Assembly: GCF_900113635.1 (NCBI RefSeq)
Contig: NZ_FOQA01000001.1
Coordinates: 434,001-498,000 of the forward strand
DNA: 64,000 nt
Reading direction: 5' to 3'
From: Tindallia magadiensis
Lineage (GTDB): Bacteria > Bacillota > Clostridia > Peptostreptococcales > Tindalliaceae
The stretch's first letter is position 1. Each line of letters begins with the position of its first letter. Positions 26,182 to 35,624 of this stretch are shown here, piece after piece. The translations under genes and the position numbers were made by a program. The notes below the pieces were generated by a model, which searched no databases, was not told the origin of the DNA, and worked only from the letters and a program-made list of their open reading frames with translations.

Positions 26182-26223
26182 AATACTGCCACCAAGTGAT
26201 CCATTTGGTGGCAGTATTTTTTT
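26182..26223 (+). terminator. terminator after the osmoprotectant operon
   Basis: A perfect 14-base stem (AATACTGCCACCAA and complement) with a 9-base loop followed by seven T on the plus strand. It also separates this operon from the convergent LacI-type gene. Confidence 0.95.
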
Positions 26224-26249
26224 CTATTAACATCTGACAGCATACCTCT

Positions 26250-27239
26250 TTAAGTACTCTCTCGCTCAATCACTTCATAGTCTAGAACAATATCTGATGC
26301 ACCGATACTTTCATTGTGTAGAATTTTCGTCAACAGTCTCATTGCAATGGCACCCATTTCATACATTGGTTGTCCAATAGTAGAAAGTGATGGGTACACT
26401 TTTCCAGAAATATCAACATTATCAAATCCTACTATTGCCACATCTTTTGGAATTTCATGTCCATCTTCCAGGATTGCACGACATGCGCCAATAGCCATCT
26501 CGTCACTACATACAAAAATAGCGGTTGGTGGAACTTTTAATGCCATCAGTCTTTTTGCACCATCATAACCACTTTTATATCGATATCCCCCTTCAATCAC
26601 TAACTCTTCCTTTACTTCAATCCCCTTTTCTTCCAGTGCTTTTTGATAACCTTTAAGCCTCGCTTGCCCCATCATTGGATCTTTCATTTTGCCTGTAATG
26701 ATCCCTATTCGCCGATGGTTCCGATTAAGCAAAAAGTCGACAGCATCCTTTGCTGCTTTTTCGTTATTGATGGTTACAGATGGAATGCCTGTTGCCTTAC
26801 CACCTATTAAGACAACAGGAATATCAGCACTTTCCATTTCATTTCTTAACTCTTTTGACACATGATTTCCCAGAAAAATTAATCCATCAATTTGTTTTTC
26901 TTCCAACTCAGCAAAATATTGCAATTCTTTCTCTTCATTGAGGTCTGTATTGCACAAAAAGATAGAATATTCATACATGTTTGCAACATCTTCTATCCCC
27001 CTAACTACTTCAGGATAAAACTGATTAGCAATGTCCGGAGTCATAATACCGATCGATTTTGTATGTTTCACTTTCAAGCTCCTAGCAATAGCATTAGGCC
27101 GATATCCTAGTTCCTCTATCGCATCCAGAACTTTATCTTTTGTTTTTTGTTTAACCGGTTTGCTGCTATTAATCACTCTTGAAACTGTAGAAATTGAAAC
27201 CCCTGCCTTTTGAGCAACATCTTTTATATTAAATTTCAC
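26250..27239 (-). CDS. LacI/GalR-family transcriptional regulator
   Basis: A 329-residue repressor. The N-terminal helix-turn-helix (NIKDVAQKAGVSISTVSRVIN, residues about 4-24) is followed by the hinge helix with the family motif and a periplasmic-binding-protein-like ligand domain beginning at KSIGIMTPDI. The ligand is unknown. It is similar in outline to CcpA and RbsR; no transport or sugar gene is adjacent to decide. I chose the GTG at 27237-27239, which has AAAGGGGA six bases upstream; the frame continues eleven codons further to overlap the last base of the GGDEF-EAL gene. It lies downstream of that gene and may be co-transcribed. Confidence 0.88.
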   Translation of the reverse strand: MKFNIKDVAQKAGVSISTVSRVINSSKPVKQKTKDKVLDAIEELGYRPNAIARSLKVKHTKSIGIMTPDIANQFYPEVVRGIEDVANMYEYSIFLCNTDLNEEKELQYFAELEEKQIDGLIFLGNHVSKELRNEMESADIPVVLIGGKATGIPSVTINNEKAAKDAVDFLLNRNHRRIGIITGKMKDPMMGQARLKGYQKALEEKGIEVKEELVIEGGYRYKSGYDGAKRLMALKVPPTAIFVCSDEMAIGACRAILEDGHEIPKDVAIVGFDNVDISGKVYPSLSTIGQPMYEMGAIAMRLLTKILHNESIGASDIVLDYEVIEREST

Positions 27240-27271
27240 TAAGCTTCCCCTTTCTTCTACTTCTTCATCCA

Positions 27272-29719
27272 TTACGAAAAAAATCTATTCGTATCAACAA
27301 ACATTCTATTCTTCATCATATTTTCAAATCGATCTGCCGGAACAGCCGGACTATAATAATAACCTTGAATCATATCGCATCCTACTTTTAGAAGAAAATT
27401 TTTTTCAACTTCTTCTTCAACTCCTTCTGCCACAACTTCTATGCCTAGTTGTTGGCACATTCCGACCATTGCCGCTACGATGGTCTGCTTATCTGCGTTT
27501 TTTTCAATTCCAGAAACAAAAGAACGATCAATTTTCAGTTTATCTACTGGTAATCTACTTAAAAGAGCCAAGGATGAATAGCCGGTTCCAAAATCATCCA
27601 TGGCTACCCGAATACCTAGTTTTTTAATTTGCTTCAAACTATTAATTGCATACTCAATATCAACCATAGCTGTATTCTCCGTTATCTCTAGCTCCAGCAT
27701 AGAAGGATCTGCTTCTGTTTCTGATAAGATCCATTTGATTTGATCGTACAGATCTGATTGTTGAAATTGAATCGGCGACAGATTAAAAGAAATCAGTGCT
27801 TCTTTAAATCCTTTTTGCTTCCATATCTTACTTTGTGCGAATACTTGTTTCATCGTATATATCCCCAAAGGAACCATCAGCCCACTTTCTTCTGCCGCAG
27901 GAATAAAAGTTCCGGGAGATATCTGACCTTTAACAACATGTTTCCACCGCATCAAGCTTTCGGCTCCTCTTATTTCTCCCGTTGTAAGCTGCACTTGAGG
28001 TTGATAGTACATTTCAAACTCATATTGTTCTAGTCCTTTTCTAATATCATTTTCCATCTCAAGCCTTACAAGTGTTTCTTTATGCATATCCTCTGAATAA
28101 AGCCGATACCTATTTTTCCCAAACTTTTTAGCTTGAAACATAGCCATCTCGGCATGCATAATCATTTGATCTGGGTTATCACCATCTCCCGGAAATAAAC
28201 CGATCCCAATGCTTACCGTCATATATACTTCCTGACTTTCCACATAAAATGGTTTTTCCAATGATTGTAGAATTTTCTCGGCCACCACAACCGCTGCATT
28301 CACATTCGTCACCGGGTTCACTAGAATAGCAAACTCATCTCCTACTAATCTTGAAATGGTATCTCCTTCTCGCATAACCTGTCGCAACCTATTTGAAAAA
28401 GCTTCAATTAACTGATCTCCTGCTAAATGACCTAAAGTATCATTAATCCTTCTAAATCGATCAATATTTAAGATAAGGACAGCAAATACGCTTTTCTGTG
28501 ACTTAGCTCTTGCCATTGCCATCGCCATTCGATCAATTAGTAAAAAACGATTGGGAAGTCCCGTTAACGCATCATGATATTTCTGATACTCTAGTTTTTC
28601 TTCTGTTTTAACCCTCTCTGTTAAATCATTGAAAATAGAAACATAATACTCGGTTTGCTCTTCCTGATTTCGAATGGCCGTTATTGTAAGTAATTCTGGA
28701 TACACTTCTCCACTTTTTCTCCTATTCCAAATTTCACCGCTCCAAAATCCTTCTAGTTGAATACTCTTCCACATATTTTCGTAAAAGCTTTTAGTATGTC
28801 GATCAGATTTTAAGATGCGCGGATTCTTACCAATCACTTCATCAGCCGAATAACCAGTTATATCTGTGAATGCTGGATTCACCCACTCTATGTTTCCACC
28901 TGAATCCGTAACAACAACTCCTTCGATAGTATTTTCTAAAATTGCTTCTGACATTTTTAATCGTTGGAAAACTTCTTTTGATCCTTGCAAATCTACTACG
29001 GTTCCAATGACTGCTGGACTTCCCTGATAAATAATAAGACTAGCCATCACTTGAACTTCTATTTGATAACCTTTTTTATGTAAGCCTTTCATTGTATAAG
29101 GAGCAATTTTCTCTCCCTCTAATCTTTTTCTCAAGTTTTGAAAAACTTTTTTTCTTTCTTTCGGTACAGCGATTTTATCCGCTGGTTCACCTATCAATTC
29201 CTTAGACTCATATCCAAAAATACCAGCAAGTCGATCATTAACATATACATATGTTTCATTCTGGATAATATAAATACCTGCCAGGCTTGTTCCTACCAGT
29301 TCTTGAAATCCCTGTTCCCATTCTGTAGCTTTATTTTCAAGATTTTTAACATAGGTACAGTCTAAAAAGTATCCTTCTATGTTTACAGGATCAACACCAG
29401 AGTAGTACACATTTCCGTACTCAGATATATATCTTATTTCTCCTTTCTTAGTAATGATTCGATATTCAATGCTATACTGATTCTGCTTATTAGAAATAGC
29501 TTTATTTATCGTTGTGCTAATAACGGAACAATCATCTTGATGGACTATTTTCGAGTATGTTGCATGATCATTCGACACAGTATGCGCTTCATATCCAAAC
29601 TGGTTAAAGTTATCTGACAGATATAAAAAACCAGAATTATTATTAATCTCTCTGACAAAATAAACAGCAGGTCCATGAAAATGATTTTTTATAAACGAGT
29701 TCCCCTCTATTGATGACAT
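27272..29719 (-). CDS. PAS-GGDEF-EAL protein (cyclic-di-GMP turnover)
   Basis: An 815-residue soluble protein with three PAS-like domains (about 15-125, 135-248 and 255-372), a GGDEF domain (about 378-540) and an EAL domain (about 550-800). The GGDEF active-site motif reads VGDEF (459-463): the first glycine is replaced by valine, which often abolishes diguanylate cyclase activity. The EAL motif reads ESL (587-589) but the metal-binding ELEITEN, DDFGTGYSSL and EGVEEE segments are present, so phosphodiesterase activity is likely. I chose ATG at 29717-29719 with AGGAGGG seven bases upstream; a second ATG five codons earlier (29734) is also well served by AAGGAG. Confidence 0.9.
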   Translation of the reverse strand: MSSIEGNSFIKNHFHGPAVYFVREINNNSGFLYLSDNFNQFGYEAHTVSNDHATYSKIVHQDDCSVISTTINKAISNKQNQYSIEYRIITKKGEIRYISEYGNVYYSGVDPVNIEGYFLDCTYVKNLENKATEWEQGFQELVGTSLAGIYIIQNETYVYVNDRLAGIFGYESKELIGEPADKIAVPKERKKVFQNLRKRLEGEKIAPYTMKGLHKKGYQIEVQVMASLIIYQGSPAVIGTVVDLQGSKEVFQRLKMSEAILENTIEGVVVTDSGGNIEWVNPAFTDITGYSADEVIGKNPRILKSDRHTKSFYENMWKSIQLEGFWSGEIWNRRKSGEVYPELLTITAIRNQEEQTEYYVSIFNDLTERVKTEEKLEYQKYHDALTGLPNRFLLIDRMAMAMARAKSQKSVFAVLILNIDRFRRINDTLGHLAGDQLIEAFSNRLRQVMREGDTISRLVGDEFAILVNPVTNVNAAVVVAEKILQSLEKPFYVESQEVYMTVSIGIGLFPGDGDNPDQMIMHAEMAMFQAKKFGKNRYRLYSEDMHKETLVRLEMENDIRKGLEQYEFEMYYQPQVQLTTGEIRGAESLMRWKHVVKGQISPGTFIPAAEESGLMVPLGIYTMKQVFAQSKIWKQKGFKEALISFNLSPIQFQQSDLYDQIKWILSETEADPSMLELEITENTAMVDIEYAINSLKQIKKLGIRVAMDDFGTGYSSLALLSRLPVDKLKIDRSFVSGIEKNADKQTIVAAMVGMCQQLGIEVVAEGVEEEVEKNFLLKVGCDMIQGYYYSPAVPADRFENMMKNRMFVDTNRFFS

Positions 29720-29835
29720 ATATCGTCCCTCCTGCATATGCATACTCCTTTTTTCCTCGCTATTATATATAGATTGAATTGTAACATACTGTCTCATCAG
29801 CCGCAATGAAGGGATGGAAGATAGCTTCTAATCTG

Positions 29836-30402
29836 TTAAAAAGATTTCTTTGAATGAATCCGTGCCCAAAATAGTATAAATATAAAAAAGATCGTTAATT
29901 TCACAGTTGTTCTCAGCCATTGACTGATGATTCTCATATGATTCGGTTTTATAATGTGTTTTACTACCCCAATCACTTTACATGATTGAACCAAAACCGG
30001 ATCTTTTACCCTATTGGCATCACCCATCGTAACAAAACCTACTTCACTCTCGCTCCCATTGATCCATTTTTCTATCCCTACCACTCGATGAGTCGTACAA
30101 GGTTCTTGACTTCTATGGCATAAATAAGTAATGATTTCATCTATTTGTATCCTTTCAACTTCCTTTTCTTTCACGATGATCAATGATCCATTCATGATCG
30201 TTGGCTCCATACTATTTCCATGAACAACGTACATTCGATATCCTAAAATGCTTGGTGGAATATCATTATATTGAACAGAAAAACTTTCTATCAAACCATA
30301 AATCAAAACAGAGAAGCATATGACCATCAATATTATCCAGCAATCATTTTGAATATTTCTTCCAGCTTTTATTTTACTTAAACTAATATTCATCATAGAC
30401 AT
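29836..30402 (-). CDS. signal peptidase I, SipW/ER type
   Basis: A 188-residue membrane protease with one helix near the N-terminus (about 22-40) and one at the C-terminus (about 166-183). The catalytic serine is S64 in HGNSMEPT. The general base is a histidine (H105 in TTHRVV) rather than the lysine of ordinary bacterial enzymes, and GDAN at 127-130 is conserved, so it belongs to the archaeal/ER/SipW class. In Bacillus SipW processes TasA and TapA for biofilm or spore matrix. No TasA-like substrate is next to it here, so its clients are unknown. The start follows an AAGGGTG site. Confidence 0.88.
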   Translation of the reverse strand: MSMMNISLSKIKAGRNIQNDCWIILMVICFSVLIYGLIESFSVQYNDIPPSILGYRMYVVHGNSMEPTIMNGSLIIVKEKEVERIQIDEIITYLCHRSQEPCTTHRVVGIEKWINGSESEVGFVTMGDANRVKDPVLVQSCKVIGVVKHIIKPNHMRIISQWLRTTVKLTIFFIFILFWARIHSKKSF

Positions 30403-30714
30403 TCACCCTTCCATATTGAAACGGGTATAGTTTTCTGAATATTTACAATTCAATTATCTCATATTCCTCTCTTCATATCAACGAACAGATGATAACTCTT
30501 AGCTATCATTTTAAAATACTAAAAAAGATTGTAGACTTGAAATTTTTTGGGTATTTGATATGATATAAAGTGAGTGATTCATCTGAATCTTTAGATATCA
30601 TTCTCTATTGACAAAATTCCTACACATGAGGGGTGATGCTTATATTAATTCACTAAACTCCGCAAAATCTTTGTTCGCAGAAAGTGATCAAACTTACTAA
30701 AAGGAGGGTAAAAA
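30403..30714. other. intergenic region between divergent sipW-like and AGCS genes
   Basis: It holds the divergent promoters. After the plus-strand promoter near 30540 there is a 150-base leader with GAATC/GATTC-type short inverted repeats, but no terminator or recognised riboswitch. No small gene was found. Confidence 0.6.
30537..30564 (+). promoter_or_regulatory. putative promoter of the AGCS symporter gene
   Basis: TTGAAA (30537-30542), a 16-base spacer and TATGAT (30559-30564), about 150 bases upstream of the GTG start. Confidence 0.55.
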
Positions 30715-32082
30715 GTGGATTCATTAATTCAACTTAGCGATTTTATTGGTGGTATAGTATGGGGACCTCCCTTCCTCATCCTACTAGTCGGTACGGGTCT
30801 TTATCTAACAATTCGTTTAGGATTTTTTCAATTTACTCATTTGGGTCATGCTTGGAAACACACTTTTGGTGGAATGTTTAGCAAAGATAAGGAAAAGGAA
30901 GAAGAAGGCGGTGCTATTACTTCTTTCCAGTCCGTAAGTTCAGCAATGGCAGCAACGATCGGCGTCGGTAACATAGCCGGTGTTGCAACCGCTATTTATC
31001 TCGGAGGGCCGGGAGCTGTATTCTGGATGTGGTTATCCGCTTTAGTAGGGATGGCTACAAAGTTCGGCGAAGCATCTTTAGGGGTTAAGTTTCGAAATAC
31101 TAACCCTGATGGTACCTACTCTGGGGGTGTTATGCAGTATATCGAAAATGGTCTAGGAGCAAACTGGAAATGGCTCGCGGTTCTATATGCCATCTTTGCC
31201 GGACTTGCAGCACTGGGAATCGGAAATATGGTCCAGTCCAACACGGTGGCTACGGCAATGGTAGAGTTCGGAATTGCCCCCTGGGTCAGTGGTATTGTTA
31301 TCGTTGTACTGGTAGGACTTGTAACCTTGGGTGGTATTGAACGTATTGCCCAGACTGCTGAAAAAATTGTTCCAACAATGGCAGTGATCTACATCGTCGG
31401 CTCACTGATCATACTCATTCTAAACATCGCTGCAATTCCAGCTGCTTTAAGAGATATATTCTATTATGCTTTTAATCCTTATGCGGCTGGTGCCGGCGGT
31501 GCTGGTGTAGCCGTTGCTAGCACTATTCGTTTCGGTATCGCTCGTGGAGTTTTTTCAAATGAAGCTGGTCTTGGTGGCGCATCAATTGTCCATGCGCAGG
31601 CAAAGAACTCCCCAAGTCGTCAAGGTATGTGGGGAATCTGGGAAGTATTCATCGATACCATTGTTGTTTGCTCAATGACCGCCTTAGTTATATTAACAAC
31701 TGGTGCTCTCGGTACCGGAGAAACAGGTGCTGATCTTACCACAGCTGCTTTTAACAAAGGGCTTCCAGGACCTGGAGGATATATTATTCTGATTTCTATC
31801 GTATTTTTTGCTTATACAACAATGCTTACCTGGTGCTTTTACGGAGAGAAAAGTTGGGAGTATATTTTCGGTAGTAAAGTTGTGCTTCCTTACCGGGTTA
31901 TGTTTCTGGCATTTCTATTCGTCGGCGCTATCGGAGGATTGGAGGTTATCTGGGGTGTTGCCGATACATTAAACGGCTTGATGATTGCACCTAACTTAAT
32001 TGCAATGATTTTACTGGCTGGTGTTCTTGCTAAAGAAAAGAACGATTATATGGATACCTACAATCTAAAAAAAGATAAGTAA
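30715..32082 (+). CDS. sodium:alanine/glycine symporter (AGCS family)
   Basis: A 455-residue membrane protein with about eleven helices of the alanine or glycine:cation symporter family. Family signatures are visible: SSAMAATIGVGNIAGVATA near residues 76-94 and, further on, RGVFSNEAGLGGASIVHAQA (around 276-295), the most conserved AGCS segment. It imports alanine or glycine with Na+ (or H+). Translation starts with GTG after AAAAGGAGG. It is a single-gene unit with its own promoter and a terminator that also serves the convergent ileS gene. Confidence 0.93.
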   Translation: MDSLIQLSDFIGGIVWGPPFLILLVGTGLYLTIRLGFFQFTHLGHAWKHTFGGMFSKDKEKEEEGGAITSFQSVSSAMAATIGVGNIAGVATAIYLGGPGAVFWMWLSALVGMATKFGEASLGVKFRNTNPDGTYSGGVMQYIENGLGANWKWLAVLYAIFAGLAALGIGNMVQSNTVATAMVEFGIAPWVSGIVIVVLVGLVTLGGIERIAQTAEKIVPTMAVIYIVGSLIILILNIAAIPAALRDIFYYAFNPYAAGAGGAGVAVASTIRFGIARGVFSNEAGLGGASIVHAQAKNSPSRQGMWGIWEVFIDTIVVCSMTALVILTTGALGTGETGADLTTAAFNKGLPGPGGYIILISIVFFAYTTMLTWCFYGEKSWEYIFGSKVVLPYRVMFLAFLFVGAIGGLEVIWGVADTLNGLMIAPNLIAMILLAGVLAKEKNDYMDTYNLKKDK

Positions 32083-32091
32083 CGTATTTCA

Positions 32092-32128
32092 AAAAGAAGA
32101 ACCCGTATATGGCGGGCTCTTCTTTTTT
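32092..32128. terminator. bidirectional terminator between the AGCS gene and ileS
   Basis: AAGAAGAACCCG pairs with CGGGCTCTTCTT (one G-U type mismatch), followed by six T on the plus strand; the minus strand has a T-run too (TTTTTGAAAT). Confidence 0.88.
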
Positions 32129-32132
32129 GCTT

Positions 32133-35100
32133 TTATTTAATTTTCTCTATTCTTATCATTGCCTCATAACCATTTAAGCTTACTTTTTCAAAACCTGAAT
32201 CTATCTTCGTTTGTATTGTTTGTGCTAATGTCTCCTCTTTAATATAGCTTTCCCATAGTTGTACCGCTTTTTTCACTTCGTCCTCTGAACTAAAAAATAT
32301 TTCAATCTGATCCATTACTTCATATCCGTTACTTTTTCTCATTTGTTGTATTTTAGAAACAAACTCTCTGGCAAGACCTTCATTTGTTAATGCTTCCGTT
32401 AAGGTTGTATCTAAAATAACAAAGCGATTGTTTTCCATTTCTACAGTAAACCCTTCTTTTGCAGAAATACCAATCATAACCAGTTCTTTTGAAATATCTC
32501 TTTTTTCTCCATTTATTTCCAGTTCAACACTTTCTCCCGATTCTAACTTAGGCGCTACCTCATTAGCATTTAATGCATTCAGCGACTGTCCGAAAGCTTT
32601 GATATTTTTCCCCAAAATTGGTCCTGCCACCTTAAAGTCAGGTTTTAAGCTAAAGTCCATATATTCATTAAGATCTTTTTCAAATATGACTTCTTTGACA
32701 TTTAGTTCTTCCTTTAGCAATGGCACTAAATGCGTAATATCCTTTTCATATTTACCATCGATATGAATTTTTTGAAGTGGTTGACGCACTTTTAACCTAG
32801 TTTTTTCTCTGGCTGCTCTCCCTAAGGTTACCAAATCTCGGACAAGATCCATTCTCTCTTCTACTTTCTTATCAATTAAAGAATGATCTGCAACTGGCAG
32901 GTAAGAAGTATGGACCGATTCGTCTCCTGTCAGGTTTTGGTATAGCTCTTCTGTAACAAAAGGAGCAAAGGGCGCTGACAGTTGTATAACCCCTACTAAA
33001 ACTTCATAAGTTGTATTGTAAACTGCCTTTTTATCTTCGCTTAGATCCGAAGCCCAGAATCGTCTCCTAGCTCTTCGTATATACCAGTTAGAAAAGTCTT
33101 CATTAACAAAATCCTGAATTTTCCTCACGGCTTTCGTTAAATCATAAACATCCATTTCTTTTCGAACATCTTCAACCAGATGATGATATTTGGATATGAT
33201 CCAACGATCCAGCTCCGGCCTGTTTTCTTCAGGAATAGTAAAATTCCTTGGATTGATATTGTCCGTATTGGCATATAAGGTGAAAAAACTATAGATATTT
33301 TCTAATGTTGAAAAAAACTTACTCTTTACTTCTTTCAGCCCTTCAATATCGAAGCGAGTAGGTGTCCACGCCGGAGAAACATATAGTAAATACCAGCGTA
33401 AAATATCCGCCCCAAATCGATCAAACAGTTCAAAGGGATCTACTGTATTTCCTTTTGACTTAGACATCTTTTGCCCATCTTTATCCAGAATCAAGTCATT
33501 TACAAGCACATTCTTATAAGGCGCTGTCCCTTTCACAAAACTTGAGATAGCAAGCAAAGAATAAAACCAACCTCTTGTCTGATCGATCCCTTCACAAATA
33601 AAATCGGCGGGAAACAATTTTTCATCAAACTCTGCTTCGTTTTCGAAAGGATAATGTTGTTGTGCAAAGGGCATTGACCCACTATCAAACCAGCAATCAA
33701 TTACCTCTGGCACACGTTTCATTTCACCATTGCATTCTTCACACTTAATATACACTTCATCAACGTAAGGTCGATGCAGTTCAATGGTTTCACTAATTTC
33801 TGTTATAGAATTTTCCACAAGTTCTTTTCTAGAACCAATGGATCTTTTAGCGCCACATTCACAAACCCATATATTTAGCGGCGTTCCCCAATATCGATTT
33901 CTAGAAATAGCCCAGTCATTCAGATTCTCCAACCAGTTCCCAAATCGTTTCTCTCCAACAAAGTCCGGATACCAGTTAACGGCATTGTTGTTTTCTATTA
34001 ACTGATCTTTAATTTTGGTCATTTCTATATACCAGCTTGGCTTTCCATAATAAAGCAAAGGTGTGGAACATCTCCAGCAATGTGGATAATTATGAGCCAA
34101 TCTCTCCTTTTGGAACAGCTTTCCTTCCGATCTAAGCCACTTTACAATGTCCGGATCAGCATCTATGACAAATTGTCCTTTCCAAGGAGTTTCTGTATAT
34201 TTCCCTTCCTGATCAACAGGTTGCAGCACCGGCAATCCATATGCTCGTCCTGTATTATAGTCATCTTCTCCAAAAGCAGGAGCCATGTGTACAATGCCCG
34301 TTCCGTCATCTGTGGTAACGAAGTCTCCAAGGGTTACAAAAAAGGCTTTTTTATCTGGTTGAACAAAGGGCATTAATTGTTCATATTCAATATATTCCAA
34401 TTCTTTACCTTTTAACTCTTGTATTACTTCATACTCTTCCCCGATTACTTTTTCCGCTAATCCTTTTGCAACATAATAGATATTTCCTTCTGACTTCACC
34501 TTTAAATAATCAATTTCCGGATTTACGCATAAAGCAACGTTGGAAGCAAGCGTCCAAGGTGTCGTTGTCCATACTAAGAAATATTCCTCTTTATCTTTTC
34601 GCTTGAAAGCCACTGTAACCGTTTCGCTTTTTATCTCCTTGTATCCCAAAGAAACTTCGTGTGAAGCAAGACCTGTACCACATCGCGGACAGTATGGAAG
34701 GATTTTATGACCATCATAAATATAGCCTTCTTCAAAAAATTTATTCAAGATCCACCATACTGATTCAATATAGTTGTTATCCAATGTAATATAAGGATGA
34801 TCCATATCAATGGCATATCCCATACGTCTCGTCATCTCTCTCCATTGCTTTTCATAGGAAAATACAGATTCACGACACTTTTCATTAAACTCAGCAATAC
34901 CATATTCTTCTATTTCTTGCTTACTGCTTAAACTTAATTGTTTTTCCACTTCTATTTCTACAGGTAGTCCATGTGTATCCCAGCCTGCTTTTCTACGAAC
35001 TTGTTTTCCAAGCATTGTGTGGTACCGGCATACAGAATCTTTTAATGTTCGTGAAATAACATGATGAATACCAGGTTTCCCATTGGCTGTAGGTGGTCCT

Positions 35101-35237
35101 TCATAAAAAACAAAAGAGTCTTTCCCTTCACGGCTGGTGATGCTTTTTTCTAGTATCTTTGCCTCATCCCAATACTGATTAATCTTGTTTTCTCTTTCTG
35201 CTATTGGTGTCTGAGATAATTCTTTAAATTGACACAT
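32133..35237 (-). CDS. ileS: isoleucyl-tRNA synthetase (IleRS2-like)
   Basis: IleRS charges tRNA(Ile) and edits valine. The protein has 1034 residues; the HIGH-type motif is PGIHH (55-59) after GPPTANGK, and KMSKSKGN lies near residue 600. The longer length, the N-terminal wording and the long C-terminal part match the eukaryote-like type 2 enzymes rather than the type 1 enzymes of Bacillus; type 2 enzymes are naturally insensitive to mupirocin. I chose ATG at 35235-35237, because the AAAGG site lies nine bases before it and is too close to the ATG three codons earlier. Expression is controlled by the T-box leader just upstream. Confidence 0.96.
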   Translation of the reverse strand: MCQFKELSQTPIAERENKINQYWDEAKILEKSITSREGKDSFVFYEGPPTANGKPGIHHVISRTLKDSVCRYHTMLGKQVRRKAGWDTHGLPVEIEVEKQLSLSSKQEIEEYGIAEFNEKCRESVFSYEKQWREMTRRMGYAIDMDHPYITLDNNYIESVWWILNKFFEEGYIYDGHKILPYCPRCGTGLASHEVSLGYKEIKSETVTVAFKRKDKEEYFLVWTTTPWTLASNVALCVNPEIDYLKVKSEGNIYYVAKGLAEKVIGEEYEVIQELKGKELEYIEYEQLMPFVQPDKKAFFVTLGDFVTTDDGTGIVHMAPAFGEDDYNTGRAYGLPVLQPVDQEGKYTETPWKGQFVIDADPDIVKWLRSEGKLFQKERLAHNYPHCWRCSTPLLYYGKPSWYIEMTKIKDQLIENNNAVNWYPDFVGEKRFGNWLENLNDWAISRNRYWGTPLNIWVCECGAKRSIGSRKELVENSITEISETIELHRPYVDEVYIKCEECNGEMKRVPEVIDCWFDSGSMPFAQQHYPFENEAEFDEKLFPADFICEGIDQTRGWFYSLLAISSFVKGTAPYKNVLVNDLILDKDGQKMSKSKGNTVDPFELFDRFGADILRWYLLYVSPAWTPTRFDIEGLKEVKSKFFSTLENIYSFFTLYANTDNINPRNFTIPEENRPELDRWIISKYHHLVEDVRKEMDVYDLTKAVRKIQDFVNEDFSNWYIRRARRRFWASDLSEDKKAVYNTTYEVLVGVIQLSAPFAPFVTEELYQNLTGDESVHTSYLPVADHSLIDKKVEERMDLVRDLVTLGRAAREKTRLKVRQPLQKIHIDGKYEKDITHLVPLLKEELNVKEVIFEKDLNEYMDFSLKPDFKVAGPILGKNIKAFGQSLNALNANEVAPKLESGESVELEINGEKRDISKELVMIGISAKEGFTVEMENNRFVILDTTLTEALTNEGLAREFVSKIQQMRKSNGYEVMDQIEIFFSSEDEVKKAVQLWESYIKEETLAQTIQTKIDSGFEKVSLNGYEAMIRIEKIK

Positions 35238-35281
35238 CAAGCTCATCCTTTCTCAGTTCATTTATTTCATTCTTTTATAGA

Positions 35282-35527
35282 AGCAAAAAATCCCTGAGCT
35301 AAGCGCCCAGGGACGATTGTCAATCGCGGTACCACCCTGATTACAGTTCAAAAACTGCCTCTCGATACCGTTATCGCCGGCTTACGGAAGCTCCTACACT
35401 TGTCAAAGCTTCAACTCCAAGGTGATCCATGCAAAGCTTTGTATGAACCTTCCAGCCCAGGGTTCATTCTCTGCTCACAAAATTCTTTGCAACGTCCTTA
35501 TCATCGTTCTACTAATGATGTTTACCA
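35282..35527 (-). ncRNA. T-box leader of ileS (isoleucine)
   Basis: The minus-strand leader contains the conserved T-box sequence GGGTGGTACCGCG (within 35325-35338) and a downstream terminator stem CCCTGGGC...GCTCAGGG with T-run (35285-35313). In the stem I region the specifier codon is ATC at 35424-35426, followed by A as usual, in the sequence GGATCACC. An uncharged tRNA(Ile) should pair there and with the T-box bulge and permit read-through into ileS. Confidence 0.93.
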
Positions 35528-35556
35528 ATTATATCGATATATTCTTTTTAAGTCAA
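35528..35556 (-). promoter_or_regulatory. promoter of ileS
   Basis: TTGACT (35551-35556), a 17-base spacer and TATAAT (35528-35533) on the minus strand, immediately before the T-box leader. Confidence 0.88.
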
Positions 35557-35624
35557 GTTACTGACCATAGAAATACTTTCTAAAAAATTAAGTTAAAAGG
35601 CATTTTATCTTAAGAGATTATTCT

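Noticed and set aside
30565-30714. A riboswitch in the AGCS symporter leader
   Set aside because: A 150-base leader invites a glycine riboswitch, but the conserved core sequences and a terminator are missing.
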